Assembly: GCA_963824985.1 (NCBI GenBank)
Contig: CAWGRQ010000029.1
Coordinates: 62,001 to 126,000, forward strand
DNA from: JAFNAG01 sp963824985
GTDB taxonomy: Bacteria > Acidobacteriota > UBA6911
Direction: 5' to 3'
Length of the DNA: 64,000 nt
The position numbers and the translations under genes are program-made. Under the pieces are notes generated by a model. That model was not told where the DNA came from, did not search any database, and was given only the letters and a program-made list of their open reading frames with translations. Of this stretch, positions 1-9,833 are shown piece by piece (positions within the stretch are counted from its first letter, which is position 1; each line of letters starts with the position of its first letter).

Positions 1-1444
1 CCCCGGCCACGTGCGCCAGGATGGCCGCGTACTCGTCGAGATCCCCTCTGGAATAGGACTCGGTCGGTTCCAGAGTGCACGGTTCGGGAACAATAAAGGG
101 ATGATGGCTGGTCCAGTAGTGAACGCCGAAATCCGCGCTTCGCAGGCCGAGTTCTTCGGAATGCACGCCGGTATCCCGCGTCAGGGCTTCCCAACTGTAC
201 CGGACCTGCTCGATGCGGCGCTTCCCGCGCGCGTAGGGCGCACTTACCCCCTGGATCCGCAGCATCTTCTGCAAAAGGTAGTTGTTGTTCAGAACCGCGA
301 TGTCCGCCACCTCGCGCAATCCGCGCGCTCCGAGAGCCATGACCCAGGCGTAGGCCCGCAGCACAACAGGAGCGACCCCGTAAAAGGGTGCAACTTTGCC
401 GATACTCTCCGGCCGATCATAGTTCAGATGATACCGGTGGCCGTCAAACTCGACTACCGGCAGCGGGAGAAACCTCGCCAACTCATGGGTGACGCCGCTG
501 GCTCCTACCGCGGGACCACCGCATCCGTGAGGCGATGAAAACGTCTTGTGAAGATTGAAGTGGCACAGGTCAAAGCCGGCCTCCCGGGCCCGCGTAATGC
601 CGAGGATCCCGTTGGCATTCGCCTGATCATAGGAACAGAGTCCCCCGGCGTCATGGACGACCCGGACAAACTCGGCGATGCGGGGATTATAAATTCCTGT
701 GTCCTCCGGATTGGTGATCAGAAGGCCGGCGGTGCGATCGGATACCGCCGCGCGCAGGCCCGCCAGGTCGGGGTACCCATCCTCATCCGGCTGCAGGGTT
801 ATGATTTTGAATCCGGCCGTCCGGGCACAGGCGGCATTGGACGGGTGCGAAAAAATCGTGGTGATGATCTCGTCGCGCCCCGCATAACCGTGCGCGTGAT
901 GATACGCTCTAATGATGGATGCATTCGCATAGATCGCCGCCGAACCGGCGGCGGGCTGAAACGAAAACTGGTCCATCCCCGAGATCTCCTTGAGCATCTG
1001 CTCGAACCGATGAAGGATCTTCAGGATCCCCTGAATCGTCGATTCATCCTGCAGGGGATGAAGGTCCGTCATTTTGGGGTTCCTGGCCAACCGGTCGTTG
1101 ATCTTGGGGCTGTATTTCATCGTGCAGGTGCCTTGACCGACGTCGATATTCAAATCGACACCAAGGTTTTCCTGTGAAAGCCTCATGTAATGTCTGAGCA
1201 CCTGGAGCTGGGACAATTCAGGCAGGGAAGGAGGGGATTTGCGGCGCATCCCTTCGGGAACCAGCGGTTCGGAGCCGGCGACCGCGAGGCGGATCCCTTC
1301 CTCGACCTCAGGTACGAGAATTCCGCGCTGGCCCGGCTCCCCAAGTTCAAAAATGATCGGTTCATCCCAGCGGGCCTGATGGTATCTCCGCAATCTTGGG
1401 GGTACGGGTTTGGAGTTCCGGTTGGAAGATTTTGATCTGGTCAT
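1..1444 (-). CDS. gcvPB: Glycine dehydrogenase (decarboxylating) subunit 2, partial
   Basis: The gene runs off the left edge; 481 codons are present, starting ATG ACC AGA at 1444. It encodes the PLP-binding half of the split P-protein of the glycine cleavage system, which decarboxylates glycine and passes the aminomethyl group to the lipoyl H-protein in the cytoplasm. The PLP-lysine motif reads CHFNLHKTFSSPHGCGGP, with the lysine at about residue 300. The N-terminal part carries PRLRRYHQARWDEPIIFELG, typical of subunit 2. The start overlaps the gcvPA stop in an ATGA arrangement, so the two subunits are translationally coupled. Reading frame checked at 1444, 1186 and 547 with no shift. gcvT and gcvH are not in the window. 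Confidence 0.93.
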   Translation of the reverse strand, partial: MTRSKSSNRNSKPVPPRLRRYHQARWDEPIIFELGEPGQRGILVPEVEEGIRLAVAGSEPLVPEGMRRKSPPSLPELSQLQVLRHYMRLSQENLGVDLNIDVGQGTCTMKYSPKINDRLARNPKMTDLHPLQDESTIQGILKILHRFEQMLKEISGMDQFSFQPAAGSAAIYANASIIRAYHHAHGYAGRDEIITTIFSHPSNAACARTAGFKIITLQPDEDGYPDLAGLRAAVSDRTAGLLITNPEDTGIYNPRIAEFVRVVHDAGGLCSYDQANANGILGITRAREAGFDLCHFNLHKTFSSPHGCGGPAVGASGVTHELARFLPLPVVEFDGHRYHLNYDRPESIGKVAPFYGVAPVVLRAYAWVMALGARGLREVADIAVLNNNYLLQKMLRIQGVSAPYARGKRRIEQVRYSWEALTRDTGVHSEELGLRSADFGVHYWTSHHPFIVPEPCTLEPTESYSRGDLDEYAAILAHVAG

Positions 1445-2838
1445 GCGACTACCTCACGCAGGGCGGCTGTCAGCCGGTCGAGATCGCTTTTGGAATGAAC
1501 CTCCGTGACGCTGTACAGGGCGTTCTGGCCGAGTTCAGGAAACTCTCCGGACAGGTCCCTGCCTCCGAATATGCCAAGTCTCAGCAGTTCGTGGTGGATT
1601 TCGGCCACGGTTTTACCGGTGCCGTCGAAGTTGACGACAAATTCGCCGAAGTGGGGGGACTGGAAGAGGGGCGTTTGGATTCCGTCAATGGTGGCCAGAG
1701 TCATCATGGCGTACCTGGCCCGGGAGATGATCCCTTCGCCGATTTCGACCATCCCCTGCGGCCCCATCAGTGCCAGGTAGACGCCGGCCGTAATCCCCCA
1801 CAGAGCGGCTGCCGTTCCGACCCACTCCTTCCCCTTTTCCCGGAGGGCGAATGAGGTGCGCTCGTAGGCGACGTCGCCGAATCCGTATTCTCCTTTCACC
1901 CGCGTGGCGGTGATGCCGAAGAGGCGTGAAGGGTACTCCATCACAAACCTCTCTTCATCGCGAGTCGCGATAAATCCGGCCTGGCCGCCTCCGAACTGCA
2001 TGTGCATGCCGAGAGGCTGGATGTCGCCGCAAACGATATCGGCGCCGTATCCGGCCGGCGGAGTCAGAACGCCGAGGGAAACGGGATTGATCCCGACGAC
2101 GCTGAGCGCACCGTGTTCATGGGCATCGCTGGAGATTCCATCACCGTCGGTTTCGAGGAAGCCGAGGTAGGAAGGATTCTCAAAATAGACGGCTGCAGTT
2201 TTCGAGGAAATCAGCCCGGCCAGGGCAGTGCGGTTGAGCTGTCCGGTCAGGCGGTCGAATTCGATCAGGCGGACATGGATATCCGGTTTGAGGTAGTCAT
2301 GGAATTTGGAGAGTTTTCCCGGACTGATACTGCGAACGACGAGCACCTCATCTCTGCCGGTGATGCGGGCGGCCATGCGCAGTGCGGTGGCCGCGGCCTG
2401 GAATCCATCGTAGGTGGGAACGTTGACGACATCCATGTCGAGAAGTTCCCCCATCATGCTCGTGTATTCGAACAGAGCCTGGAATCGGCCGTGATCCTCA
2501 TAGGGTTCTCCGGCGTAGGCGGTCAGGAACTCGCTTCTCTGGTTGATTTCATCACAGACGGCAGGAACATGGTGCTGCCAGCAGCCGGCGCCGAGGAAGC
2601 TCAAATTTTCGCTCGCGGTCTGATTCTGAGACAGGATACCCTCGACGTGGCGTTTCAGCTCAAACTCGGAGAGGAGGGGGTCGGGGAGGTTCATTTCCCC
2701 CCTGATTCGGAGGTTCTCCGGGACATCGGCGAAGAACTCCTCGATGTTACTGGCCCCGACTTCCCGGAGCATCTGTTCCTTCACCTTCGGGACGGAGTTG
2801 GGTATGTATGGATAGACAATCGGTTGCTTGGGTTTCAT
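1441..2838 (-). CDS. gcvPA: Glycine dehydrogenase (decarboxylating) subunit 1
   Basis: 465 residues, the normal size for the first half of the split P-protein, which dimerises with GcvPB. Family signatures are YPYIPNSVPKVKEQML at the N-terminus, SFLGAGCWQHHVPAV and YTSMMGELLDMDVVNVP. I chose ATG at 2838 (MKPKQP) because GGAG lies six bases upstream. An in-frame TTG at 2853 would add five residues but has no better ribosome site. It lies 79 bases after the M20 peptidase gene on the same strand and overlaps gcvPB by four bases, so the three are probably one operon. I saw no glycine riboswitch in the short upstream gap. Confidence 0.94.
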   Translation of the reverse strand: MKPKQPIVYPYIPNSVPKVKEQMLREVGASNIEEFFADVPENLRIRGEMNLPDPLLSEFELKRHVEGILSQNQTASENLSFLGAGCWQHHVPAVCDEINQRSEFLTAYAGEPYEDHGRFQALFEYTSMMGELLDMDVVNVPTYDGFQAAATALRMAARITGRDEVLVVRSISPGKLSKFHDYLKPDIHVRLIEFDRLTGQLNRTALAGLISSKTAAVYFENPSYLGFLETDGDGISSDAHEHGALSVVGINPVSLGVLTPPAGYGADIVCGDIQPLGMHMQFGGGQAGFIATRDEERFVMEYPSRLFGITATRVKGEYGFGDVAYERTSFALREKGKEWVGTAAALWGITAGVYLALMGPQGMVEIGEGIISRARYAMMTLATIDGIQTPLFQSPHFGEFVVNFDGTGKTVAEIHHELLRLGIFGGRDLSGEFPELGQNALYSVTEVHSKSDLDRLTAALREVVA

Positions 2839-2917
2839 GAGCATCTCCAGCAAGAGAAGGAGGCGATCGCGGGCAAAGCCCGGCCATGTTCAAGATCGTT
2901 TCGTTTCGGCCAAATCC

Positions 2918-4054
2918 TCAAACACACATGGCCCGCACCAGTTTGACCAGCGCGTCACGGCAGGCAAGCACTTCCTCCAGCTTCACATATTCCTCCACGC
3001 TGTGGAGGCCGGCTCCGCCGGGACCAAAGACCACGGATGGAATTCCAGAATGTCCGAGAACGGCGGCATCGGTCCAGAACGACACCCCGCCGCGGGTTGC
3101 CCGGCGGCCGATGGCGGCCAGCGCCTTTTCCAGGGCATCCGGCAGCCAATGTCCCGCGGGCGTCAGGTAGGGGCGCCGGTTGAACAGGATACGGGCGGAG
3201 GCGCGGAATTCCTCGTCTTCGACATGGAGGGCTGCCAGAATGGCCGCCACTTCGTCCATGGCGATGTTCTCGCTTTCCCCGGCTATCGAGCGCCGTTCCA
3301 TCTGCAGCACGCACCGGTCGGGGTAGGAGCTGAGTTCCTGGCCGCCGGTAATCAGGGATGCATGCAAGGAGGCGGTTCCAATGACAGGATGAGGGGGCCT
3401 CGACTGCAAATCCCGGTCGCAGGAGGCCAGCCTCGCAAGCACCCGGCCCATGTAGACGATGGCATCTCTCCCTTCGCGAGGCCGGCTGCCGTGGGCGGCA
3501 ATCCCCTCGGCAGTGATTTCAAGCCAGGTGAAGCCCTTATGGCCGGTCGCGATGGCGAGATCGGTAGGTTCAGTGACGACGGCGGCATCGGCGGGCCAGC
3601 GGGCGACCAAGGCCTCGGCTCCGATGCTGGCATACTCTTCGTCGGCGACACCGGCCACAATCAGCCGGCCGGCCGGCAGGCCTCCGCCAGCGGCGATTGC
3701 GCCTGCGGCACCGATGATTGCGGCCAGCCCCCCCTTCATATCCTGGGCGCCTCGGCCATATAGGCAGCCATCCCGGATGACCGGATCGAACGGAGATTCC
3801 ATGCCGGCTACACCGACCGTATCGAGGTGGCCGCACAGCATCAGCGAAGGGCCCGGCCGGCGACCTTCGAGAATTCCAACTACGTTTGGCCGGTTGGGGG
3901 CGGCTTCGGCCACTTCGACCTCCAAGCCCAGGCTCTTCAGTTCGAGTGCGACGAGCTCCGCAATCTCCGCTTCGCCTGCCGCCCCGGCGATCAGCGAGGG
4001 GTTGACGGAATCGACGGCTACCAGATCGCGCAGCAGCCGGATGGTTGCATCCAT
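2918..4054 (-). CDS. M20 family metallopeptidase (ArgE/DapE/ACY1-like)
   Basis: 378 residues. A two-zinc amidohydrolase that cleaves N-acyl amino acids or small peptides. Metal ligands are visible: H76 and D105 (LMLCGHLDTVG, YGRGAQDMKGG), the catalytic E139 and ligand E140 (VADEEYASIG), E162 (VTEPTD) and H351 (GAGLHSVEEY). The start at 4054 (MDATIRLL) is preferred because GGGAAGG lies nine bases upstream; upstream in-frame codons to 4192 lack family similarity. ArgE, DapE and carboxypeptidase G2-like substrates cannot be told apart here. Its place before gcvPA-gcvPB hints at amino-acid catabolism, for example release of glycine from an acylated or peptide form. Confidence 0.88.
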   Translation of the reverse strand: MDATIRLLRDLVAVDSVNPSLIAGAAGEAEIAELVALELKSLGLEVEVAEAAPNRPNVVGILEGRRPGPSLMLCGHLDTVGVAGMESPFDPVIRDGCLYGRGAQDMKGGLAAIIGAAGAIAAGGGLPAGRLIVAGVADEEYASIGAEALVARWPADAAVVTEPTDLAIATGHKGFTWLEITAEGIAAHGSRPREGRDAIVYMGRVLARLASCDRDLQSRPPHPVIGTASLHASLITGGQELSSYPDRCVLQMERRSIAGESENIAMDEVAAILAALHVEDEEFRASARILFNRRPYLTPAGHWLPDALEKALAAIGRRATRGGVSFWTDAAVLGHSGIPSVVFGPGGAGLHSVEEYVKLEEVLACRDALVKLVRAMCV

Positions 4055-4328
4055 GATGCGCATCCTTCCCGACGGATCGGGCTCTCTATGCAAGCCCAGT
4101 GAGAAGCAGGTTACGAAATGGTGCCGGTGGGCTCCGAAGGCTACCTCAAGGCCGCGTTTCTGCGGTCGAGGCCATGGCTTGGTTTTGGCCATTCACACTC
4201 CAGCTCCGTTCCTGAACACCGGAACGATCTTATCCCAGGCGGGGGAGTGCCGCAAGCAGTGTAGTCCAGATCCCCGCCCCGGACCCGGCGGTTGCATCCG
4301 CAGCCGGTGAACGTGCTCTTTTTCGTGA

Positions 4329-4530
4329 TTGTTCAGCCCCTTCAAAAGCCGCCACGGATTCCACGGATGCCACGAATTGAAATGCAAGGGGCATGAGCGT
4401 AACGAGGCGCACCCAATGATGTCGTCGGCTTTGCCTGCATCCTGGGGGCTGGAAGAAACTCCGTCTTTCGGCAGTGCCTTCATAAAATCCGTGGCCGCTT
4501 TTTGCGGTCTCTGACCACGGGGCTAAACAG
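4329..4530. repeat. TIR-bounded hairpin repeat, type A copy 1
   Basis: Begins TTGTTCAGCC and ends GGCTAAACAG, imperfect terminal inverted repeats. Just inside lie CCACGGATTCCACGGAT and, near the other end, AAATCCGTGGC, which pair as a second stem. The sequence is closely related over its whole length to 13114-13332: both share CTTCAAAAGC, GCGTAACGAGGCGCACC, CCTTCATAAAATC and TTTTGCGGTCTCTGAC. It has no coding potential of its own, so it resembles a MITE-like non-autonomous element. It sits between divergent genes. Confidence 0.8.
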
Positions 4531-4599
4531 ATACTCTTTTCCCTTTCAAAGGTGGCGAATGGTTTTGGCGAATTATGTGTATCGCATATGATCTCTTTG

Positions 4600-4608
4600 T
4601 GCTATATT
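4600..4608 (+). promoter_or_regulatory. Extended -10 promoter element
   Basis: TGCTATATT matches the TGnTATAAT extended -10 form at five of six hexamer positions. No -35 at standard spacing. Transcription would start near 4615 and drive the gene at 4806. Confidence 0.35.
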
Positions 4609-4805
4609 AGCTTTCCGAAAGCCGCTATTTGAGAAATGGTGAGGGAACTGAAGCCTCACACGGTACGTACACCCCCTCGCGTGCCGGTAGAGAAACTGCG
4701 CAAGGCGTCACAGATTACAAATGGGAGAAGTGTTCCGGTTTTCAGATTGTCCGCCGTCAACGCCATGAATTTGAGAACGGGAATGCTTCGGCTGTGTGGG
4801 GGGGT

Positions 4806-5141
4806 ATGGTGATGACGAGCAAGAGGCAGGAGTGGATTCTGCAACTGATCAAGGGGCCCGACATCATTCCGGTGGGTAATCAACCCGGGCTTTATTCATC
4901 GAACAACACGATCCAAATCACGGCCGATGAGACCCTCATTGTCGTCAAGCCATCCGACACGTTCGACCTGTCTCATCCGGAAGTCCTGATTGTGCGCGTC
5001 GCCGACGCCGAGCACAGCATTCGCTGGGAGCGGATTTCAAACCTGGATTTTGATGAGCCTCCGGCGGCGCCGGCCGTCGAGCGGCCGCGCCCCGCGGCAT
5101 ACAGACTGCTGCACTTCCCGTTGGGGAAGAAGGTGGTTTAG
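4806..5141 (+). CDS. Hypothetical protein, 111 aa
   Basis: I do not recognise this protein. The start ATG at 4806 (MVMTSKRQEW) follows a run of G that can serve as ribosome site; ATG at 4812 is also possible. The predicted protein is soluble, with no signal peptide or membrane segment. The first 80 residues are mixed alpha/beta with NNTIQITADETLIVV, and then a proline/alanine-rich stretch (DEPPAAPAVERPRPAA) precedes a short basic end. It stands alone: divergent from the M20 gene and convergent with the hexosaminidase gene 50 bases away. Base composition matches its neighbours. Confidence 0.55.
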   Translation: MVMTSKRQEWILQLIKGPDIIPVGNQPGLYSSNNTIQITADETLIVVKPSDTFDLSHPEVLIVRVADAEHSIRWERISNLDFDEPPAAPAVERPRPAAYRLLHFPLGKKVV

Positions 5142-5191
5142 GCCATTCGATCCTCCGGCCTGGCTGTTTTTTCCCCAATGATCGGGATTGG

Positions 5192-7262
5192 TCACGGGAG
5201 ATGTCCGGCCGCGTTGATCAGTTTGCGGACCCCCGGGACGATCATGATCAGGAGCTCCGCCTGCGGCCGGTCGATACGCTGCAGCTGGGCTTCCGCTTCC
5301 CGGCTCCACGATTCCGCGGGGCGGCGACCGAAGTCGAGAAAATCAAGCGCCTGAAGCCCGAGGGCGGAGAGAGCGGCCACCTTTTCGGACACGGGCTCCA
5401 GTTCCCGCAGCAGAAACGACTCCCGCAGGATCGGCAGCAGGATCTCGTGATTTTCGTGCCATTGGTTGAGACGTCGCCGCAGTTCCTGCGATTCGGCCCG
5501 GAAGCCGGGCTCATCGGCCAGGGCCAGATCGACGCGCCGGTTAAAATCTCGTGCCGCATCGCTTTCCGCAGGGACGGCATCCGTGAGGCGATTCATGGGC
5601 GTGAGGCTGGTATAGCTGCGGGCGCGGGAGCGGGCCAGCTGCTTCAATGATTCCACGATGTCCCCAAGGGTTTTCAAGGCCGCCGCCGGCCGGTCTCCGG
5701 CCATTCGCCGCAGCATTTTCGCATAGCTGGAAACATGGGTCACGCCCAGGGATTCGAGAGTCCGGCTGACGGTGGCCAGGCGGCGATACATGTCATCGAC
5801 ATCCTTCACCTCGGGCGAGTGACCACAGGCGCTCGGCAATGGCCGCGGTCCGGGGCCAGATGCGGGAGTCGATGTTTTCCGAGGTAATGTACTCGCCCCA
5901 CATGCAGGCCTCGCCCCCGAGCAGCAGGGCTTTCTGACCGTCGGTAAGGGCGGCCGCCTGCTGACCCATCGGATCCACCTGGTAATGGAATGCGGCGCTG
6001 CGCAGGTGATCAATGTAATAACCCCAGGAAAGGATGCCCGCGAATCCCTGTTGCGCGCTCTGGGCAAGGGCCGCCTGCCCGCGCCAGGATTGGATTACGG
6101 CGCTCTTGGGCAGGTCCGCGTGCAGGATTTCGTCCCAGCCTATCGCCTTTTTGCCATGCCGGGTCAGGAGAGTCATCAGGCGCTTGTTGAAATAAGCCTG
6201 CAGGTCCTCATTGCTCTTCATGCCGTGGCGCTTTTTGAAGGCCGCGATGCTGCTGCTGTTGTTCCACTGCCGGCCGTTCACTTCGTCGCCGCCGATGTGC
6301 CAGTAGGAATCCGGGAACAGCGGCGTCATTTCGGCCAGGAAGGAATCCAGGAAGGCATAGAGTTCTTCGCGGGTGGGATCCATGCACGGGTCGAACACGC
6401 CCCATTTCCGTTCAATCTGGTATGGACCGGGCGCGCTGGCCAGTTCGGGATATCCGGCAAACCACGCGGTGGTGTGGCCGGGCATATCGAATTCGGGGAC
6501 GACTCGGATGCCGCGCTCGCGGGCGTGGGCGACGATGTCGCGTATCTGTGCCTGGGTATAATACAAGCCATCCGATCCGTTCAGGTGCAATTTCGGAAAT
6601 TTCCTGGACTCGACACGAAACCCCTGATCCTCGGATAAATGCCAGTGGAAAACATTCAGCTTAACAGCGGCCATGGCGTCGAGATTGCGTTTGATTACTT
6701 CCACCGGTTCCCAGTGACGGGCGACATCGATCAGCAGTCCACGCCAGGGAAAGCGCGGGCGGTCCTGAATGTTGACCGCGGGGAAGTAGAAGGAATCGGC
6801 ATCCAGCGTCACCAGCTGCAGGAGCGTCTCCAATCCGTGGAGAATGCCGAGCGGTGTGGGCGCTTCCAGCCGAACCTCATCAGAGGATACCGCCAGGCTG
6901 TAGGACTCGTCGGCGCGCACGGACTGGAGCTTCTCCGCCGGCCCGCCGCAGCGAATCCTGATCCTTGCCTGTTCAGGCGCGGTGGCGATGGCTGCGGATA
7001 AGCGAATGCCTGTGAGATCCTGGATGCGTTGGAGGAATCGGGCGGCGGCGCGCGTCAGTCTCGGTTCCTCATACCCGGCGAGCGTGACGCGCAGGGAACC
7101 GTCGATCTGGAGGCGGCCTTCGGAAGGCGTGCACACCGTCGGCACGGGCATCAGGTGAAACTGGCCGGCGCCCGGGGATGCGGCCTTGTCCCGGGGATCG
7201 GCGTATGCCAGGGAAAGGACGGCGGCCAAACTCAGGCCGGAAAACAATCTCGACATTCTCAT
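5192..7262 (-). pseudogene. Beta-N-acetylhexosaminidase (GH20), one-base frameshift
   Basis: Secreted GH20 enzyme that removes terminal N-acetylhexosamine residues. Start ATG at 7262 has GGAG six bases upstream. Residues 1-21 form a signal peptide (MRMSRLFSGLSLAAVLSLAYA), followed by the GH20b domain, then the TIM barrel with the catalytic Asp-Glu in YWHIGGDEVNGRQW. The frame breaks near 5812-5824, inside the conserved AERLWS / SPEVKDVDDMYRRL junction. Upstream of it the frame ends in a TGA at 5793; downstream, homology continues in the next frame to 5192. The total, 2071 bases, is one more than a multiple of three, so removing one base gives an intact protein of about 689 residues with a 200-residue C-terminal helical region. 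A sequence error or a young mutation, not long decay. Confidence 0.85.
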
Positions 7263-7374
7263 CGATCACTCCGGGGATCAGGTTGCGCGCGCGCCGGATC
7301 TCCGGTGCGCGAACCCCATACTCTAAACAGTTGCAGGGGCCGTTGTCGAGCCATTTGAAGCGGGAGCATGCGGA

Positions 7375-7403
7375 TTGACTTTAGCCCGGAGGTCAGGTAC
7401 TTT
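7375..7403 (+). promoter_or_regulatory. Sigma-70-type promoter for nfu
   Basis: TTGACT at 7375-7380 and TACTTT at 7398-7403 with a 17-base spacer; the start codon follows 30 bases later. Confidence 0.55.
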
Positions 7404-7432
7404 CACAAACACCCAGATTAAAGGAGAGAGCT

Positions 7433-8029
7433 GTGGAGAATGACATTGCCATCATTGGTGAGCCGACCGTGAATCCGGCGGTGTGCAGATTCACCGTCGA
7501 CCGTCCGGTTTACGCCGGCGGATCCGCCTATTTCGCCAACCGGGATGCTGCCGGGCTTTCTCCGCTGGCGGCGCGCATTTTTGAGATCTCCGAGGTGCAG
7601 AATATTCTGATCGCCGAAAACCAGATCACCGTCACCAAGTCGGGTGTCGAGCCCTGGCCTGCGGTCGGCAAGCAGATTGGCGCCAAAATTCGCGAGCATC
7701 TCCGTTCGGATGCACCTGCCGTCAGCGAGGAGTTTGTCAGCAGCATGCCGTCTGAAGACGAGCTGCGCAAGAAGGTCCAGCGGCTGCTCGAGCGGGAGAT
7801 CAATCCGGCTCTGGGGATGCACGGCGGTTGGGTGGAGCTGATCGATGTGAAGAAAAACTCGGTATACCTGCGGCTGGGCGGTGGTTGCCAGGGTTGCGGG
7901 GCTGCCGACATGACCCTGAAACAGGGGATCGAGAAATCGATCCGGGAGTTGATTCCGGAAGTGGGAGAAATACTGGATACCACTGACCACGCGGCGGGCC
8001 GGAATCCATACTATCAGCCCCGAAGGTAG
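7433..8029 (+). CDS. nfuA: Nfu-type iron-sulfur cluster scaffold/carrier
   Basis: 198 residues. Two domains: the Nfu N-terminal domain (about residues 10-95) and the NifU-C domain (about 108-180) with the cluster-binding CxxC in GGGCQGCGAADMTLKQGIE. Such proteins receive a 4Fe-4S cluster and pass it to target enzymes in the cytoplasm. The start is GTG at 7433, preceded by AAGGAGAG. The gene is monocistronic or co-transcribed with HU 240 bases downstream. Both Cys ligands are present and the length is normal. Confidence 0.9.
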   Translation: MENDIAIIGEPTVNPAVCRFTVDRPVYAGGSAYFANRDAAGLSPLAARIFEISEVQNILIAENQITVTKSGVEPWPAVGKQIGAKIREHLRSDAPAVSEEFVSSMPSEDELRKKVQRLLEREINPALGMHGGWVELIDVKKNSVYLRLGGGCQGCGAADMTLKQGIEKSIRELIPEVGEILDTTDHAAGRNPYYQPRR

Positions 8030-8266
8030 ATCGGCTCGGGCGGGGCGCCCGGTCGAAGGCTCTCTGTGGGGGTGCGGAGAGACGCCGAACGCAGCCGAGG
8101 ACCGACTCCTCGCGCGGGGCGCGATTCCTTCTGGCGGCGAATCTTCAGATAAAATGCGGTCTCACGCGAAATGGTGATTGCTTTTTCCAAGAATATCCGC
8201 AAAATATCAATGTCTTCGTTTGAATGTACATGTTGGGCTAATCCTGAAAGCAACAAGGAGGTAGGT

Positions 8267-8566
8267 ATGGCTGGAAAAGTGATGACGAAGAGTCAGCTGA
8301 TTTCGTTGATTGCCGAGAAGAATGCAATGACGAAAGCTGCTGCGGGAATAGTGTTGGAAACGATTTCCGACATCGCGGTTGCGGAAACCAAGAAGAACGG
8401 TCAGTTCGTGGTTCCCGGAATCGGGAAGACGGTAAAATCTCATCGCAAGGCGCGCATGGGCCGGAATCCCCAGACCGGCGCTTCGATTAAGATCCCCGCG
8501 AAGACGGTGGTGAAGTTCCGCGTCGCGAAAGCCTTCAAAGATGCGGTGATTCCGCCCAAGAAGTAG
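8267..8566 (+). CDS. HU/IHF-family DNA-binding protein
   Basis: 99 residues. A small basic protein that bends and packs DNA as a dimer. The family pattern runs from MTKSQLISLIAEKNAMTKAA (helical body) to the arm containing RKARMGRNPQTGASIKIPA and the closing VVKFRVAKAFKDAV. The start at 8267 is fixed by AAGGAGG six bases upstream; the open frame continues 96 bases further up without family similarity. The C-terminus IPPKK is lysine-rich. Whether it is HU or an IHF subunit cannot be settled here. Confidence 0.93.
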   Translation: MAGKVMTKSQLISLIAEKNAMTKAAAGIVLETISDIAVAETKKNGQFVVPGIGKTVKSHRKARMGRNPQTGASIKIPAKTVVKFRVAKAFKDAVIPPKK

Positions 8567-8652
8567 TTTCTCGCAACAGCGCCGATTCAGCGGACGGGCG
8601 CTTGACGGAACAGCGGGTCCGCCGGCGCCCCCGGTGAAGAGGCGCAGAGTTT

Positions 8653-8686
8653 GCCCCTGCGGGTTTGGTATTTCGCCCGCAGGGGC
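8653..8686. terminator. Bidirectional hairpin between HU and the ABC permease
   Basis: Perfect 11-bp inverted repeat GCCCCTGCGGG (8653-8663) and CCCGCAGGGGC (8676-8686) with a 12-base loop, between convergent genes. There is no T-tract on either side, so it is not a classical intrinsic terminator. Confidence 0.5.
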
Positions 8687-8798
8687 TCCACCTGAATTGC
8701 CCGCCTCGCGTCAGCTTTATCCGCTCACGGTCAGCCGCGGTTCCGGCGCGCCGGGAAATGCTTGCCGGTTCAGGCAGGAGCGCTTCCGGAGGTTTATT

Positions 8799-9833
8799 TC
8801 ATGCCAGCTGGGCTGGCACCTTCCCCCGTATCCGATTGCTGAATCCTGCCAGGCACAGCAGCGTGATGAACACCAGCGCCAGGGGAGCCAGATTCCACCA
8901 GAAATCCGTAATCACCCTCGGGTCCCTCAAGTTGCGAAGCATCGTGCCCCAGGAAACAGCCGAATCGTGAAAGCCGACATTCAGGAATGACAGGATCACC
9001 TCTCCCAGGATGAAGACCGGGGCGGCAACCGCCGTCTGGGCCAGGGCGAAAGGTGTCAAGGCGGGCAGCAGGTGGCGGCGGAATATATGCAGGCGTGACG
9101 CCCCGAGGCTTCTGGATGCCTCCACATAGCCGGCATTCCGGACCTGAAGTATCACGCCGCGCACTCCACGCGCCAGGGGCGGCCAGGTGATGGCCGCGAT
9201 GGTTCCGGCGGTGATCAGCACGGTTTGCCATGCGGGCATTTGCGGCGGCAGGATCAGGCGGACGGCAAGCACCAGATAGAGAGCCGGCAGGGCGAGCACG
9301 AACTCGGAAAAGCGCATAAGCAGGGCATCGATCCACCCTCCCCGCATCCCTGCGCTGCCCCCGATTCCCACTCCAATCAGGAAATAGGCGGCGATGCCGG
9401 TGAACAGGACGAGCAGGGAACTGCGCGCTCCGGCCAGTGCCCGCGCCAGCACATCTCTTCCGAGATCATCGGTGCCCCACGGGTGAAACACCCCTTCGGC
9501 CCGCGTTCCGATCAGGTGACGGGTGGTGGGTATCAGCCCGAGGAATCTATATGGGTAGCCGGCGCAGAAAAGCACCAGGTCATGGGGTTGATCCTTCAGT
9601 TCTCGATACCGGCCATCCAGAGGGTCCACCAGTTCGGCCCGGTAGGTGAATGGCCGCCAGTGGAAACTACCCTGCGCATCGAAAAAGCGGATACGGCTGG
9701 GGGGGGCATAGAACTGCTGCAGATCCTGTACATCCGGTGGAACGGGAGACAACGAGTCGCTGAACAACGCCGCAAACAGCAATGGAATCGCCAGAAAACG
9801 CATGAATTGGATTCCGGATCGGGCAGCTTTCAT
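8799..9833 (-). CDS. Peptide/nickel ABC transporter permease, DppC/OppC-type
   Basis: 344 residues. An inner-membrane permease of a peptide-type importer. The N-terminal helix (about 10-25) is followed by an unusually long periplasmic segment (about 28-130), then HPWGTDDLGRDVLARALAGAR, the family signature before the permease core, and five more helices. The EAA loop reads YVEASRSLGASRLHIFRRHLLPAL. Start ATG at 9833 overlaps the stop of the DppB-like gene (ATGA), with GGGGGG upstream. It forms an operon with the permease and binding protein upstream. No ATPase gene is adjacent. Confidence 0.9.
   Translation of the reverse strand: MKAARSGIQFMRFLAIPLLFAALFSDSLSPVPPDVQDLQQFYAPPSRIRFFDAQGSFHWRPFTYRAELVDPLDGRYRELKDQPHDLVLFCAGYPYRFLGLIPTTRHLIGTRAEGVFHPWGTDDLGRDVLARALAGARSSLLVLFTGIAAYFLIGVGIGGSAGMRGGWIDALLMRFSEFVLALPALYLVLAVRLILPPQMPAWQTVLITAGTIAAITWPPLARGVRGVILQVRNAGYVEASRSLGASRLHIFRRHLLPALTPFALAQTAVAAPVFILGEVILSFLNVGFHDSAVSWGTMLRNLRDPRVITDFWWNLAPLALVFITLLCLAGFSNRIRGKVPAQLA

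Larger units (their letters stand above)
4055..4805. other. Divergent intergenic region, 751 bp
   Basis: No convincing gene. It contains a 202-bp repeat element (4329-4530) and an extended -10 promoter element at 4600-4608. The 190 bases between that element and the ATG at 4806 form a long leader with no riboswitch I recognise. An in-frame TTG at 4629 would open it as an N-terminal extension of the next gene, but it has no ribosome-binding site. Confidence 0.6.

Noticed and set aside
2839..2917. Possible glycine riboswitch before gcvPA
   Set aside because: The gap is only 79 bases and none of the conserved riboswitch core is visible.
4629..4805. N-terminal extension of the 4806 gene from TTG 4629
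   Set aside because: No ribosome site and no protein-like pattern; ATG 4806 is better placed.
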